Shown: positions 35,156 to 42,933 of the stretch, piece by piece
How the letters are laid out: each line of letters begins with the position of its first letter
How positions within the stretch are numbered: the first letter of the stretch is position 1
Assembly (NCBI RefSeq): GCF_014192225.1
Contig: NZ_JACHXS010000008.1
Span: forward strand, 186,001-250,000
Origin: Pseudoduganella umbonata
Lineage (GTDB): Bacteria > Pseudomonadota > Gammaproteobacteria > Burkholderiales > Burkholderiaceae_D
Length of the DNA: 64,000 nt
Direction of reading: 5' to 3'
Made by a program: the position numbers and the translations under genes
The notes under the pieces: model-generated
Told to the model about the DNA's origin: nothing
Seen by the model: the letters and a program-made list of their open reading frames with translations, nothing else
Database searches by the model: none

Positions 35156-35941
35156 CTAGGGGCGGCAAGCAAGCTCAGTATGCAGCCAGTGCCAACTTGT
35201 CTCAACCATCGCTGATTGATCACTCGTGCCTGCGTGACAAGCGTTTCTCATCCACTTCTGTATCATGTCGTTATTCTCCTGCAACTGATCTATGTCATCT
35301 TGGGACAGGATGAACTCAAGCACTGGTGCGTCTAGCAAGACCGGCTCCTTTGCGGTGACCTTGATATGGACGCTGTATTTTCCACTCTTCCATATCATCT
35401 GAGAACGAAGGTACGAAATAAGTCCTTGCGTTATTGATGATGCATAAAATGCATCGGCGTTGTACTGCCCCAATTTTTCGAGGCGGATCTTCGCCAAAAC
35501 CCACTCCCGCACTAATTTGCGATAATTAATCATGTGCGTACTAAAGCGATTTCTCAGTTCGACGTCTTTGAAATCGGTTGCTAAGACCTTCATTGCGATC
35601 GCTTCTGACTCTTGGAATACCGGCTGGCTTTGCGCCCCAGGAAAAACCATCTGACCTCGCACCTCGACCACTTCATGCCAATGAAGCTCATGACCAGCCC
35701 CTGACTCATGTTCGATACGCAACTGGACCTTTGTGATCAGAACGTCCATGTTGGACGTAATGGCCATCTTGACGTTAAACACGGGTCCAAACTCAGTGAA
35801 TCCAACCACGCACGCTCGCGATGGGATCATCGTGACTTTCGGCCGCCGGAGTAGTGCTTTCAGGCCAGACACGATCGGGGGGAGCCAAGCGGCCGCACCG
35901 ATAATCCCGGTTGTTAGTGTCCAATCAATATTTTGAAGCAT
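35156..35941 (-). CDS. Unknown membrane-anchored protein
   Basis: A 261-residue protein of no recognised family. Residues 8-30 (LTTGIIGAAAWLPPIVSGLKALL) form one N-terminal membrane helix; the rest looks soluble with mixed alpha/beta structure. Codon use is AT-richer than the core genes, like its neighbours in this insert. It stands alone in opposite orientation to the antitoxin pair. The flanks 34978-35155 and 35942-36015 hold nothing recognisable. Confidence 0.65.
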   Translation of the reverse strand: MLQNIDWTLTTGIIGAAAWLPPIVSGLKALLRRPKVTMIPSRACVVGFTEFGPVFNVKMAITSNMDVLITKVQLRIEHESGAGHELHWHEVVEVRGQMVFPGAQSQPVFQESEAIAMKVLATDFKDVELRNRFSTHMINYRKLVREWVLAKIRLEKLGQYNADAFYASSITQGLISYLRSQMIWKSGKYSVHIKVTAKEPVLLDAPVLEFILSQDDIDQLQENNDMIQKWMRNACHAGTSDQSAMVETSWHWLHTELACRP

Positions 35942-36015
35942 GGTATATGCACGTATTTTGTTGCGTACATTCTACCTAAGATTCTCTTGTTCACATCGCG
36001 ATTTATTGCCGCCGG

Positions 36016-36091
36016 AATGTTGGGTACTCAGCTATAGAAGCCAGGATTGTGATTCCTGTTGTCGTGGGTTCGAGCCCTATCAGCCACCCCA
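36016..36091 (+). pseudogene. Decayed tRNA-His (anticodon GTG)
   Basis: The 3' half is intact: anticodon arm CAGGATTGTGATTCCTG, T-arm with GGGTTCGAGCCC, and acceptor strand CAGCCACC followed by CCA at 36089-36091. The 5' half does not pair: the expected GGTGGCTG acceptor strand is replaced by GTTGGGT, and the D-loop is 2 nt short. Retention of only the segment from anticodon to CCA is the usual footprint of integration at a tRNA 3' end. Confidence 0.75.
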
Positions 36092-36176
36092 AGAATTTTA
36101 GGTGAAACAAGCACTTATCCAAGTCAGCTTATTTCACGATGTGGAAGTTGCAACGTTTTCGGAAATCTTCCAACGA

Positions 36177-36202
36177 ACGGTCGCCGCAGCGGCCGTTTTT
36201 TT
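36177..36202 (+). terminator. Terminator downstream of the tRNA-His remnant
   Basis: ACGGTCGC and GCGGCCGT form an 8-bp stem with loop CGCA, followed by T7. It probably ended the former tRNA transcript. From here to 36389 no gene is seen. Confidence 0.8.
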
Positions 36203-36389
36203 CGTCCCTAGCTTACGGCGCCGCCGCGTCGCCCTAGCGAACTCAACGTGAGATTGTCTCCAGTGCTCGACTTAGCCGTCCAGGGCTCCTTCACAGCCAC
36301 GCAACACTTGCAATTCGATAGTAGTTAAACATAAGACAAGCCTTTGCTCTACGACTACCATGGACATCTCCTAGATCATGGAGAAATCA

Positions 36390-37196
36390 ATGAAGAGTCT
36401 TCTCAAACCGCTGCAGCGCGGCTGCGCATTGTCGGCGTTCGCGATGGTACTCACCGTCGCCCCACATGCCCATGCTGCAGTCGGGCAGGGTGCAGCAACG
36501 ATATCAGATTTGCGTTATACCCTCACGGATTTGGACCCCAACGATGGCATTTCGCCGAGCCTACAGCCCTACTACGTGCTTGGGAAAATTTGGGGTCAGT
36601 TGAATTTCTCAGCACTGGACGTTTACGAAGAAAGTCAGTACTTGCCTCCGTCGATCCCGGGAAGATCGATCTCGGGAAGCTGGGAGAATGGCAACGACGC
36701 AATTTCTTCGAGCGTGGGCGGAGGCGGCCGGGTCGAGGACGTGGTGCTTTCGGTGTCTCATCGTAGTGAAGCGATCGCTACCGAAGCGCACGCATCTATT
36801 GACTTTACGTTCTATTTAACGCCAGCAACACGCATCACTTTTTATAGCGACTACGCGCTTAGTTCCTCAGGCTATGAGCCAGTCAGCCAGCCCCGATCCA
36901 TTACCACTTTTGAGGGCCGTCTTTACGAATCCGGGTCCGGGGAAGTCCAGCGCTTTTACCGATCCGCAGGTGATGAAAGTCTGGAACTGAACGGTACTGC
37001 GAGCCTTACCTGGGACAACGTAAGCTCTGAAGGGCGGGATGGTCGCCTTTACCTTCATGCATTCGGCCACAGCATTGGGAGCGCCGTACCAGTGCCAGAA
37101 CCATCCAGTTATGCAATGCTTGCGACCGGACTCGGCCTGATGGGATTACTTGCCCGCCAGCGGACACGCCGCGCACGACAGTCTGGCAGCGACTAA
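36390..37196 (+). CDS. PEP-CTERM sorting-domain exported protein
   Basis: A 268-residue exported protein. The signal peptide (ALSAFAMVLTVAPHAHA) is followed by a Ser/Gly/Thr-rich beta domain of no known family. The C-terminus has the PEP-CTERM signal: VPEPSSYAMLATGLGLMGLL and then RQRTRRAR. Such proteins are cut and anchored by exosortase (EpsH/XrtA), usually with exopolysaccharide genes, none of which are in this window. ATG 36390 is preferred over 36378 because GGAG lies 7 nt before it. Confidence 0.88.
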   Translation: MKSLLKPLQRGCALSAFAMVLTVAPHAHAAVGQGAATISDLRYTLTDLDPNDGISPSLQPYYVLGKIWGQLNFSALDVYEESQYLPPSIPGRSISGSWENGNDAISSSVGGGGRVEDVVLSVSHRSEAIATEAHASIDFTFYLTPATRITFYSDYALSSSGYEPVSQPRSITTFEGRLYESGSGEVQRFYRSAGDESLELNGTASLTWDNVSSEGRDGRLYLHAFGHSIGSAVPVPEPSSYAMLATGLGLMGLLARQRTRRARQSGSD

Positions 37197-37363
37197 TGCT
37201 GGCTGCGCACGGCCATCTCTGTAACTAAAAATTCGACGTTAGAAACATGTAGCGGAGGGGTCGACGAAGAACCCTCTCTTGCACAGGCAGCATTCCGCTG
37301 CCGAGCTGCGACTGGAACCGATGCCATGCGCTCGCAGTGCTCTTATATACAACAGCCTTTCAC

Positions 37364-37391
37364 TTGCACTTTTCTACTAACAGTCTACAAT
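37364..37391 (+). promoter_or_regulatory. Sigma-70-like promoter
   Basis: TTGCAC, 16-bp spacer, TACAAT, 37 bp upstream of the small gene at 37428. Confidence 0.65.
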
Positions 37392-37427
37392 CCCCTCTGT
37401 TGCAACGCACCATTGGAGGGGCCGCTC

Positions 37428-37658
37428 ATGCAGCTGGATCGCCGAAAGAACGTCGTACTGGCTCACGCCATCGATGATGCAATCGCACTCGATGGCGTAA
37501 AGGGCGGTGTCCATGCCTGGGCTGCATTGGCAGCGCTGGGACTCCACGAAAACACCATCCGAAGACTTCTCGATGTCGACGGACGCAGTGCCAGGCGCAC
37601 CCTGCCCATCTCCGCCAGCCAGACCCCACTGCACCATTCCACAGCCAGCTCCCCCTGA
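37428..37658 (+). CDS. Small unknown protein, 76 residues
   Basis: A strong TTGGAGGGG site and a good promoter support this short gene. The sequence MQLDRRKNVVLAHAIDDAIA followed by an Ala-rich helical stretch (WAALAALGLHENTIRRLLD) looks like a small helical protein, perhaps helix-turn-helix in shape, but no family is recognised. The C-terminal 18 residues are low-complexity. The 383 bp that follow (37659-38041) hold no convincing gene. Confidence 0.6.
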   Translation: MQLDRRKNVVLAHAIDDAIALDGVKGGVHAWAALAALGLHENTIRRLLDVDGRSARRTLPISASQTPLHHSTASSP

Positions 37659-37975
37659 TTCGACATCCCGTTGAAGCAGCTGTAGAACTTCCCCCAGCCG
37701 AAGGCATCCACCTGCCGTGAACGGCAGGCGGCGGCGTCGGCAGGCGACAACTTCAACAACAAAATAAGCGGGATCATGCCTTTAATAGCGCATGGGCTAC
37801 TTCCTTTGATCAGTTATTCGCCGCCCTGCTCTGCACATCACTGCGCATTGAAAAGAAGCGCATCAACGCCCGCTGCAGCGAATTTCCAGTCAACAACCGC
37901 CATTCCACAACAAATAACGCCCCGATAAACAAGGCTGGCTATCAATTAAATATCCACCCGATCGCTCACGATAAC

Positions 37976-37989
37976 CATGCAATACTGGT
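37976..37989 (+). promoter_or_regulatory. Shared upstream element of paralogous PEP-CTERM genes
   Basis: CATGCAATACTGGT lies 66 bp before the 38042 start and recurs 69 bp before the 38908 start. TGCAATACT could serve as an extended -10. Confidence 0.45.
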
Positions 37990-38041
37990 TTTCCCTGCCG
38001 GGCTTCCAACAAAGCCACCTCTTCCGAGCGAAGGAAATGCC

Positions 38042-38587
38042 ATGAACATCCCCAGGTTCTACCGTGCAGCAATTGCCATCAGCGCCCTGTTCATCGGCCT
38101 TGCACAATCCGCGCAAGCCGATATCGTTACCTTGGCCGGTGACACGACCGGCGGCCCCACGTTCGACCGGCCACTCGTCAACTTCAGCAATTACTCGCCG
38201 AACGGAACCGGCGCTGTGTACGAAAGCATTGCATTCACGGTGGAGGATGAAGGGGAGTATTCGATTACGATGCACGGCCTGGGCTTCGATACCTTTTTGC
38301 TCTTGTATGAAACGGCGTTCGATCCAGTTGCCCCGCTGATCAATGGGGTAGTTGCCAACGATGACCTGGTCAGTCTCCGAACGTCCGGCTTCGCTGCGGA
38401 TTTGGTTGCAGGAGAGCAATATTTCGTCGTTGTTACCGGTTTCTCAAGCGACCAGTTCGGAGCCTATAGCCTCACGATCAGCGGGGACGGCGTCATTTCC
38501 GCAGTGCCGGAACCGTCGACCTGGCTGATGCTTGCATTCGGCGTTACGGCGTTTGCCTGCGCGCAGCGCAGGAAGTCAGGGGACTGA
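38042..38587 (+). CDS. PEP-CTERM exported protein (paralogue A)
   Basis: A 181-residue protein with signal peptide ending at AQSAQA, a beta-sandwich resembling pre-peptidase C-terminal (PPC-like) domains (FTVEDEGEYSITMHG, AGEQYFVVVTG, FGAYSLTISG) and the sorting tail AVPEPSTWLMLAFGVTAFAC followed by QRRK. It is clearly related to the gene at 38908. AAGGAAAT precedes ATG 38042. A stem-loop terminator follows. Confidence 0.88.
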   Translation: MNIPRFYRAAIAISALFIGLAQSAQADIVTLAGDTTGGPTFDRPLVNFSNYSPNGTGAVYESIAFTVEDEGEYSITMHGLGFDTFLLLYETAFDPVAPLINGVVANDDLVSLRTSGFAADLVAGEQYFVVVTGFSSDQFGAYSLTISGDGVISAVPEPSTWLMLAFGVTAFACAQRRKSGD

Positions 38588-38609
38588 GCGCATGCAGGCG
38601 AGCACTGGA

Positions 38610-38633
38610 CGCGGAGCCCAGCTCCGCGGTTTT
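38610..38633 (+). terminator. Terminator after PEP-CTERM paralogue A
   Basis: CGCGGAGC, loop CCA, GCTCCGCG, then GTTTT. The AT-rich 270 bp that follow hold only the promoter region of the next gene. Confidence 0.75.
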
Positions 38634-38838
38634 GCCAAGTGCGCCACCGTAATAAATTTCAATACCGTGCAAGCACGGTGTCGCGAGTATCCAACACCTT
38701 ATGTGTGCACTATTTTCACGTGATTTACGCTTACTCCCCTCATACGATATCTACCAAGAAAAAAATACTGCATATAGAAAACTTCATAAAGTAATACTTA
38801 AAAAAAGCTTAATTCAAGCGCCGTGCGTGCAAAAAACT

Positions 38839-38852
38839 CATGCAATACTGGT
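38839..38852 (+). promoter_or_regulatory. Second copy of the CATGCAATACTGGT element
   Basis: Identical to 37976-37989 and at nearly the same distance from a start codon (69 bp). The flanking sequence is not conserved, which suggests a functional site. Confidence 0.45.
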
Positions 38853-38907
38853 CTCGCCGTCGAGATAACTCTTCGGCATAACCTCACCACTTGGAGCAAG
38901 AGTCCTT

Positions 38908-39441
38908 ATGAATATCTCGAAGTTCTTGCGTGCAACCGTCGCCACAAGCGCACTGTTTATCGGCCTTGCACAAACCGCCAGCGCTGAAATCGCCACTTAT
39001 ACAGGCACCACCGCAGATGGCCCAACCCTGGATCTGACGCCTTGGGAATTCGAAAACGCTGATGCAGTTTCTTTTGCTCAATACGTTTTCACGGTCGATA
39101 CGTCAGGTGACTATACCTTCCAGGTGACGGCCGAGTATGACAGCGTGGTCCTGCTGTTCGAGAACAGCTTCGATCCGGCAGATACTTCGGTGAATTTCCT
39201 CAACGGTAATGACGATGACGTGTCTCCTACCACATCGTCGCTCTGGGGTGAACTGGAAGCCGGCACCACCTATATCTTTGTCGTCACCGGCTATGACAAT
39301 ACGGAAGCCGGTGAATACAGCCTGACGATTGGCGGTCCCAGCCTGATTTCCGCCGTGCCTGAACCGTCGACCTGGCTGATGCTGGGTATTGGCCTGGCCG
39401 CAGTCGGCTACACGGCACGCCGCAAAGCGCAACAGCATTGA
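38908..39441 (+). CDS. PEP-CTERM exported protein (paralogue B)
   Basis: A 177-residue paralogue of the 38042 product. The signal peptide MNISKFLRATVATSALFIGL is followed by a PPC-like beta domain (FTVDTSGDYTFQVTA, GTTYIFVVTGYDNTEAGEYS) and the sorting tail AVPEPSTWLMLGIGLAAVGY with TARRK. The domain lacks catalytic motifs; a structural or adhesive surface role is likely by family. Confidence 0.88.
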   Translation: MNISKFLRATVATSALFIGLAQTASAEIATYTGTTADGPTLDLTPWEFENADAVSFAQYVFTVDTSGDYTFQVTAEYDSVVLLFENSFDPADTSVNFLNGNDDDVSPTTSSLWGELEAGTTYIFVVTGYDNTEAGEYSLTIGGPSLISAVPEPSTWLMLGIGLAAVGYTARRKAQQH

Positions 39442-39525
39442 TTCCCGTGGGCGGAGCCACGCGCTCCGCCATGCATTCATCTCCCCACTGACTCCCCACT
39501 GACTCTCATAGGCATTCCAGGGCCG

Positions 39526-39634
39526 GCAGTGCTGGCAGCGGTACCGGAACCGTCGACGTGGATGATGCTCGGGGATGATGCTCGGTCTTGGACTCGCCGC
39601 GGTGGGCTTCGCGGCACGCCGCGAGCCGGTGTAA
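39526..39634 (+). pseudogene. Remnant of a fourth PEP-CTERM gene
   Basis: Only the sorting tail survives: AVPEPSTWMMLG is followed by a frameshift. A 13-bp tandem duplication (GATGATGCTCGGG at 39561-39573 and again from 39574) breaks the frame. Removing one copy restores LGLGLAAVGFAARREPV and TAA at 39632. No N-terminal part is found upstream, so both a deletion and the duplication have hit it. Confidence 0.8.
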
Positions 39635-39643
39635 TACCTGGCG

Positions 39644-39673
39644 AACCGGCGGGGCTCCGCTCCGCCGGTTTTT
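39644..39673 (+). terminator. Terminator after the PEP-CTERM remnant
   Basis: AACCGGCGG and CCGCCGGTT pair perfectly around a 9-nt loop and run into T5. It shows the remnant was once a full transcription unit. From 39674 to 39869 nothing else is seen. Confidence 0.85.
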
Positions 39674-39869
39674 ACCGCCTTGTCTTGAAAGCTCCGTGTC
39701 GATGCCCCGGCTCAACTGCCCAGTTATCACACTGGCCAGTTATCACAGCCGAATTCCGACCACGGCATTACACTGCCTTTCCTCCTACACCCTCCCCTCC
39801 CGCACGCCTATTCTCCGCCGTCCTGCCGCGTTCTAAGATCGCCGTTACACGATCAATCAGGAGACCATC

Positions 39870-40277
39870 ATGCAAAATCAAGGCAACGGAGGCCGTACCC
39901 TGGACCAGAAGACCCATGACGGCACCAGCAGCGCGGGAACAATGGGTACCGGCGGCACGGGCCGCACAGGAACCGATGAAGGTTACGATGAGGCGGTCAA
40001 CACGCCGTGGAACGGCAGCATGCAATCGGGGCGTACCGACGACCTGCTGTCGGACGGTGCGGATGCGGACCAGGACGGCTTCGCCGCTGGCGGCACCGAT
40101 GAATTGCGCGATCCTGCCGCTGGCAGCCAGGGCGGCTCCGGTGCGGGCAACCGGCAGCAGCAGCGCGACGAGGATCACGAACAGAGCCTGTCCGGCGGCG
40201 GCCGTCCCTCCGATCCGACGGGCCTGCAAGGGTCTGCGGGAAACCAGCAATCGAGCGGGGACGATCGGCAGGGCTGA
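39870..40277 (+). CDS. Disordered Gly/Asp/Gln-rich small protein
   Basis: A 135-residue hydrophilic protein with no hydrophobic core and no Cys. It is rich in Gly, Ser, Asp and Gln (for example GTMGTGGTGRTGTDEGYDEA). AGGAG before ATG 39870 supports translation. Composition is like hydrophilins and the larger protein at 45857, suggesting a stress or desiccation role, but no family is recognised. Confidence 0.65.
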   Translation: MQNQGNGGRTLDQKTHDGTSSAGTMGTGGTGRTGTDEGYDEAVNTPWNGSMQSGRTDDLLSDGADADQDGFAAGGTDELRDPAAGSQGGSGAGNRQQQRDEDHEQSLSGGGRPSDPTGLQGSAGNQQSSGDDRQG

Positions 40278-40393
40278 TTGCTTCGCGACGGCGCCGCTGA
40301 AACGCTCAGTGGCACCGTCTCATCGCAGCCTCAAGGCACGGCCTCTTGATACCGTTCTTGATACCGCCGTTGTTACCGCCCTTGATACATTCG

Positions 40394-40984
40394 TCACGTG
40401 CCGAATGCTGCCCTCGGCAAGCGGTACAGCACGTGCCGCGACAACGGATGTCCAGCCGGTAGCGCCGGGTGCGCGAAATCCCCTTGCGGATCGCGCACCA
40501 TTCCCAACCTTTGCATCAATCGCCGCGAGCGGGCATTGTCCGTCACGGTGAACGACACGATCTCGTCGAGAGCCAGCCGCTCGAAGCCGAAGCGCAGCGC
40601 GGCGCGCGCGCCTTCGCTGGCCAGTCCGCAACCCCAATAGCGCGACGCCAGCCGCCAGCCCACTTCGTGACAGGGCGCGAACGGCACGCTGAAATCCTGG
40701 TATTTCAGGCCGACGAAGCCTGCCAGCTCGCCCGTTTCCTTCAGCTCGGCGGCGAAATAGCAGCAGCCATGCCGCGCATACATCGCATTCTGCGCGTCGA
40801 AAAGTGCCGCAGCCTGCTCCGGCGTCACCGGCCCGGGCAGGAACTCCGTCACGGCCGGGTCGGCATTGAGCGCAACGAACGGTTCCACATCCCCGGCGCG
40901 CCACAGGCGCAGCAACAGCCTATCGGTAGTCAATACCACCCTGCGCTCCGTCCCAGCTTGCGGCACAATGCCTGGATTACTCAT
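40394..40984 (-). CDS. GNAT-family N-acetyltransferase (RimJ/RimL type)
   Basis: A 196-residue acetyltransferase. It shows TDRLLLRLWRAGDVEPFVAL at the N-terminus, the acetyl-CoA loop region (EVGWRLASRYWGCGLASEGA) and the DNARSRRLMQRLGM motif. The acceptor is unknown. ATG 40984 is preferred over 40999 because GGAAGG precedes it. It is divergent from the ABM-domain gene, with start codons only 13 bp apart. Confidence 0.92.
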   Translation of the reverse strand: MSNPGIVPQAGTERRVVLTTDRLLLRLWRAGDVEPFVALNADPAVTEFLPGPVTPEQAAALFDAQNAMYARHGCCYFAAELKETGELAGFVGLKYQDFSVPFAPCHEVGWRLASRYWGCGLASEGARAALRFGFERLALDEIVSFTVTDNARSRRLMQRLGMVRDPQGDFAHPALPAGHPLSRHVLYRLPRAAFGT

Positions 40985-40997
40985 CAGGAGACCTTCC

Positions 40998-41297
40998 ATG
41001 ATCTACGAAATCGCCGAAATTACCATCAAACCCGGTACCGATGCAGCGTTCGAAGCCGCCGTGCGCGAAGCGGTGCCGCTGTTCCGGCGCGCCAAGGGCT
41101 GCGTGTCGATGCGCATCGACCGCACGATCGAACGTCCGGATACGTACCGCCTGCTGGTCGGCTGGGAAACGCTGGAGCATCACACGGTGGACTTCCGCGG
41201 CAGTGAAGATTTCCAGGCCTGGCGGGCGCTGGTCGGCGGCTACTTTGCCGAGCCGCCGAAGGTCGAGCACGTGGCAACGGTGGTCGACGGTTTCTGA
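40998..41297 (+). CDS. ABM-domain (antibiotic biosynthesis monooxygenase-like) protein
   Basis: A 99-residue dimeric alpha/beta barrel protein (IYEIAEITIKPGTDAAFEAA, then YRLLVGWETLEHHTVDFRGS). ABM proteins act as small cofactor-free monooxygenases or heme/quinone-related enzymes; the substrate here cannot be told. CAGGAGACC precedes the ATG. Confidence 0.87.
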   Translation: MIYEIAEITIKPGTDAAFEAAVREAVPLFRRAKGCVSMRIDRTIERPDTYRLLVGWETLEHHTVDFRGSEDFQAWRALVGGYFAEPPKVEHVATVVDGF

Positions 41298-41377
41298 TCG
41301 CCACGGCGGGCACCGGCGCGCCGCCATTGTTGTTTTTCCAGCACAATGCGGGCAGGTCAACCCTTACAGGAACTGCC

Positions 41378-41680
41378 ATGCCAGACACCATTCACCGCAA
41401 CTTCAAAACGGTCGAGGATGCCGAGGCCGCCCGCGCCGCGCTGCTGGACGCCGGCTTTCAAGGCTCGGCCGTGCAACTGAACCTGCACGACACGCGCTCG
41501 GCCGACACATCCACGCTGGCCGTCGAAAACATCATGGAATCGCTGACGCCGGACGATGCGGACGATACCGATCATCCGCTGCAGCGCCCGGCCGCGCTGC
41601 TGTCCGTCGATGTCGACGGCAGCGAACAGCGCGAACAGGCCACCGCGCTGATGCTGCGCTACGGCGGCGCGGAAGCCTGA
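41378..41680 (+). CDS. Small unknown protein, general-stress-like fold
   Basis: A 100-residue protein starting MPDTIHRNFKTVEDAEAARA, with two beta-alpha-beta style segments (LLDAGFQGSAVQLNLHD and LLSVDVDGSEQREQATALML). The layout resembles YflT-like general stress proteins, in which a residue-pair fold is built from sequences of this kind; the match is loose. ACAGGAACT precedes ATG 41378. It is a single gene between ABM and pncB. Confidence 0.65.
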   Translation: MPDTIHRNFKTVEDAEAARAALLDAGFQGSAVQLNLHDTRSADTSTLAVENIMESLTPDDADDTDHPLQRPAALLSVDVDGSEQREQATALMLRYGGAEA

Positions 41681-41702
41681 CCGCCGCGCCCCTTACCCCA
41701 CC

Positions 41703-42932
41703 TCAGGCGGCAGGGTGTTCGAACACCTGCCGCAGGTAAGCCAGGAAGGTTTCATCCTTGCTCATCGTCTTGCCTGGCGAGTCGGAGAGCTTGGCCACCG
41801 ACTGGCCGTTGCAGCGCACCAGCTTCATCACGATGTTCAGCGGCTTCACGCCCAGGTCGTTCGTCAGCCAGGTGCCGATACCGAAGCCCGTCATGATGCG
41901 GTCGGCGAAATGGCGGTACAGGTGGATCGCCTTGTCCAGGTCCAGGCCATCGGAAAATACCAGCCGCTTGGTATTGGCATCGATGCGCAGCTTGGCATAG
42001 TGGGCGATCGCCTTTTCGCCCCACTCGACCGGGTCGCCGGAATCATGGCGCAGGCCGTCGAACAGCTTGGCGAAATACAAGTCGAAGTCGCGCAGGAACG
42101 CATCCATGCCCACGACGTCCGTCAGCGCCGTGCCCAGGTCGCCGCGGAATTCCTGTACCCAGTCCTCCAGCGCCGCTTTCTGGAAGTCGCGCAGCCGCAC
42201 GCCGAAGGCCTGGAACGACTGCATGTACTCGTGCGCCATCGTGCCGATCGGGTGGATCTTGTAGCGCATCGCCAGGTACACGTTCGACGTGCCCTTGAAG
42301 AATTCCGGCACTTCCGCTGCCAGCCTGCCCACCACCTCGTCATGCCATTCGCCGGAGAAGCGGCGGCGCACGCCGAAGTCGGAAAACTCGAACGGGTTGC
42401 GCTGCATCGGTTCCCGGCCGAATGCTTTCAGCGCGGCGATCTTCGCGTCCAGGCGCCGGCGGCCTTCGGCCAGCGCGGCTTCCTGGTCGAAGCGGCGGAA
42501 GTACAGCTCGTTGACGATGTACAGCACGAAGATCTCGAAGCCCATCACGTGAACTTGCGGCCCGCGCGCGTGGATCAGCAGTTCGTCGCCATTGGTTTCC
42601 ACGGAAATGAACTTGCGCTGGAAGCGGAACACGGTGAGGAAGTCGACGAAGTCGCTCTTGATGTAGCGTAGCGAGCGAAGATACTCCAGCTCCTCTTCGC
42701 GGAACGTCATCGTGCACAGGTGGTCGAGCTGGCGCTCGATCTCGTCCTTCAATTCCGTCAGCGGATAGGCCGGCCTGTTGCGGCACTTGAATTCATACTC
42801 GGCCTGCGCGCCAGGGTGCCAGTGCAGCAGCGCCTGCCACATGGAGAATTTGTACAGGTCGGTTTCCAGCAGGCTGCGGACGACGGGTCGGAAGTTTTCG
42901 GTCATGTCGGTCGTATCGGTCATCTCGGTCAT
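41703..42932 (-). CDS. pncB: Nicotinate phosphoribosyltransferase
   Basis: An enzyme of about 409 residues that makes nicotinate mononucleotide from nicotinate and PRPP for NAD salvage. Family segments include SLLETDLYKFSMWQALLHWHPGAQAEY at the start and FDGLRHDSGDPVEWGEKAI with the conserved phosphoribosyl-binding part. The start is uncertain: a four-copy 9-bp repeat (ATGACCGAN) at 42897-42932 gives three in-frame ATGs, and one more lies at 42947 inside pncA. It is coupled to pncA. Confidence 0.95.
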   Translation of the reverse strand: MTEMTDTTDMTENFRPVVRSLLETDLYKFSMWQALLHWHPGAQAEYEFKCRNRPAYPLTELKDEIERQLDHLCTMTFREEELEYLRSLRYIKSDFVDFLTVFRFQRKFISVETNGDELLIHARGPQVHVMGFEIFVLYIVNELYFRRFDQEAALAEGRRRLDAKIAALKAFGREPMQRNPFEFSDFGVRRRFSGEWHDEVVGRLAAEVPEFFKGTSNVYLAMRYKIHPIGTMAHEYMQSFQAFGVRLRDFQKAALEDWVQEFRGDLGTALTDVVGMDAFLRDFDLYFAKLFDGLRHDSGDPVEWGEKAIAHYAKLRIDANTKRLVFSDGLDLDKAIHLYRHFADRIMTGFGIGTWLTNDLGVKPLNIVMKLVRCNGQSVAKLSDSPGKTMSKDETFLAYLRQVFEHPAA

Positions 42933-42933
42933 G

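Noticed and set aside
33661..36202. Complete integrative element
   Set aside because: No integrase, recombinase or transfer gene and no matching att pair is seen, so only a remnant island is proposed.
37463..37777. 104-codon minus-strand frame with hydrophobic start
   Set aside because: It overlaps the better supported plus-strand gene at 37428, lacks a clear ribosome-binding site and shows no family match.
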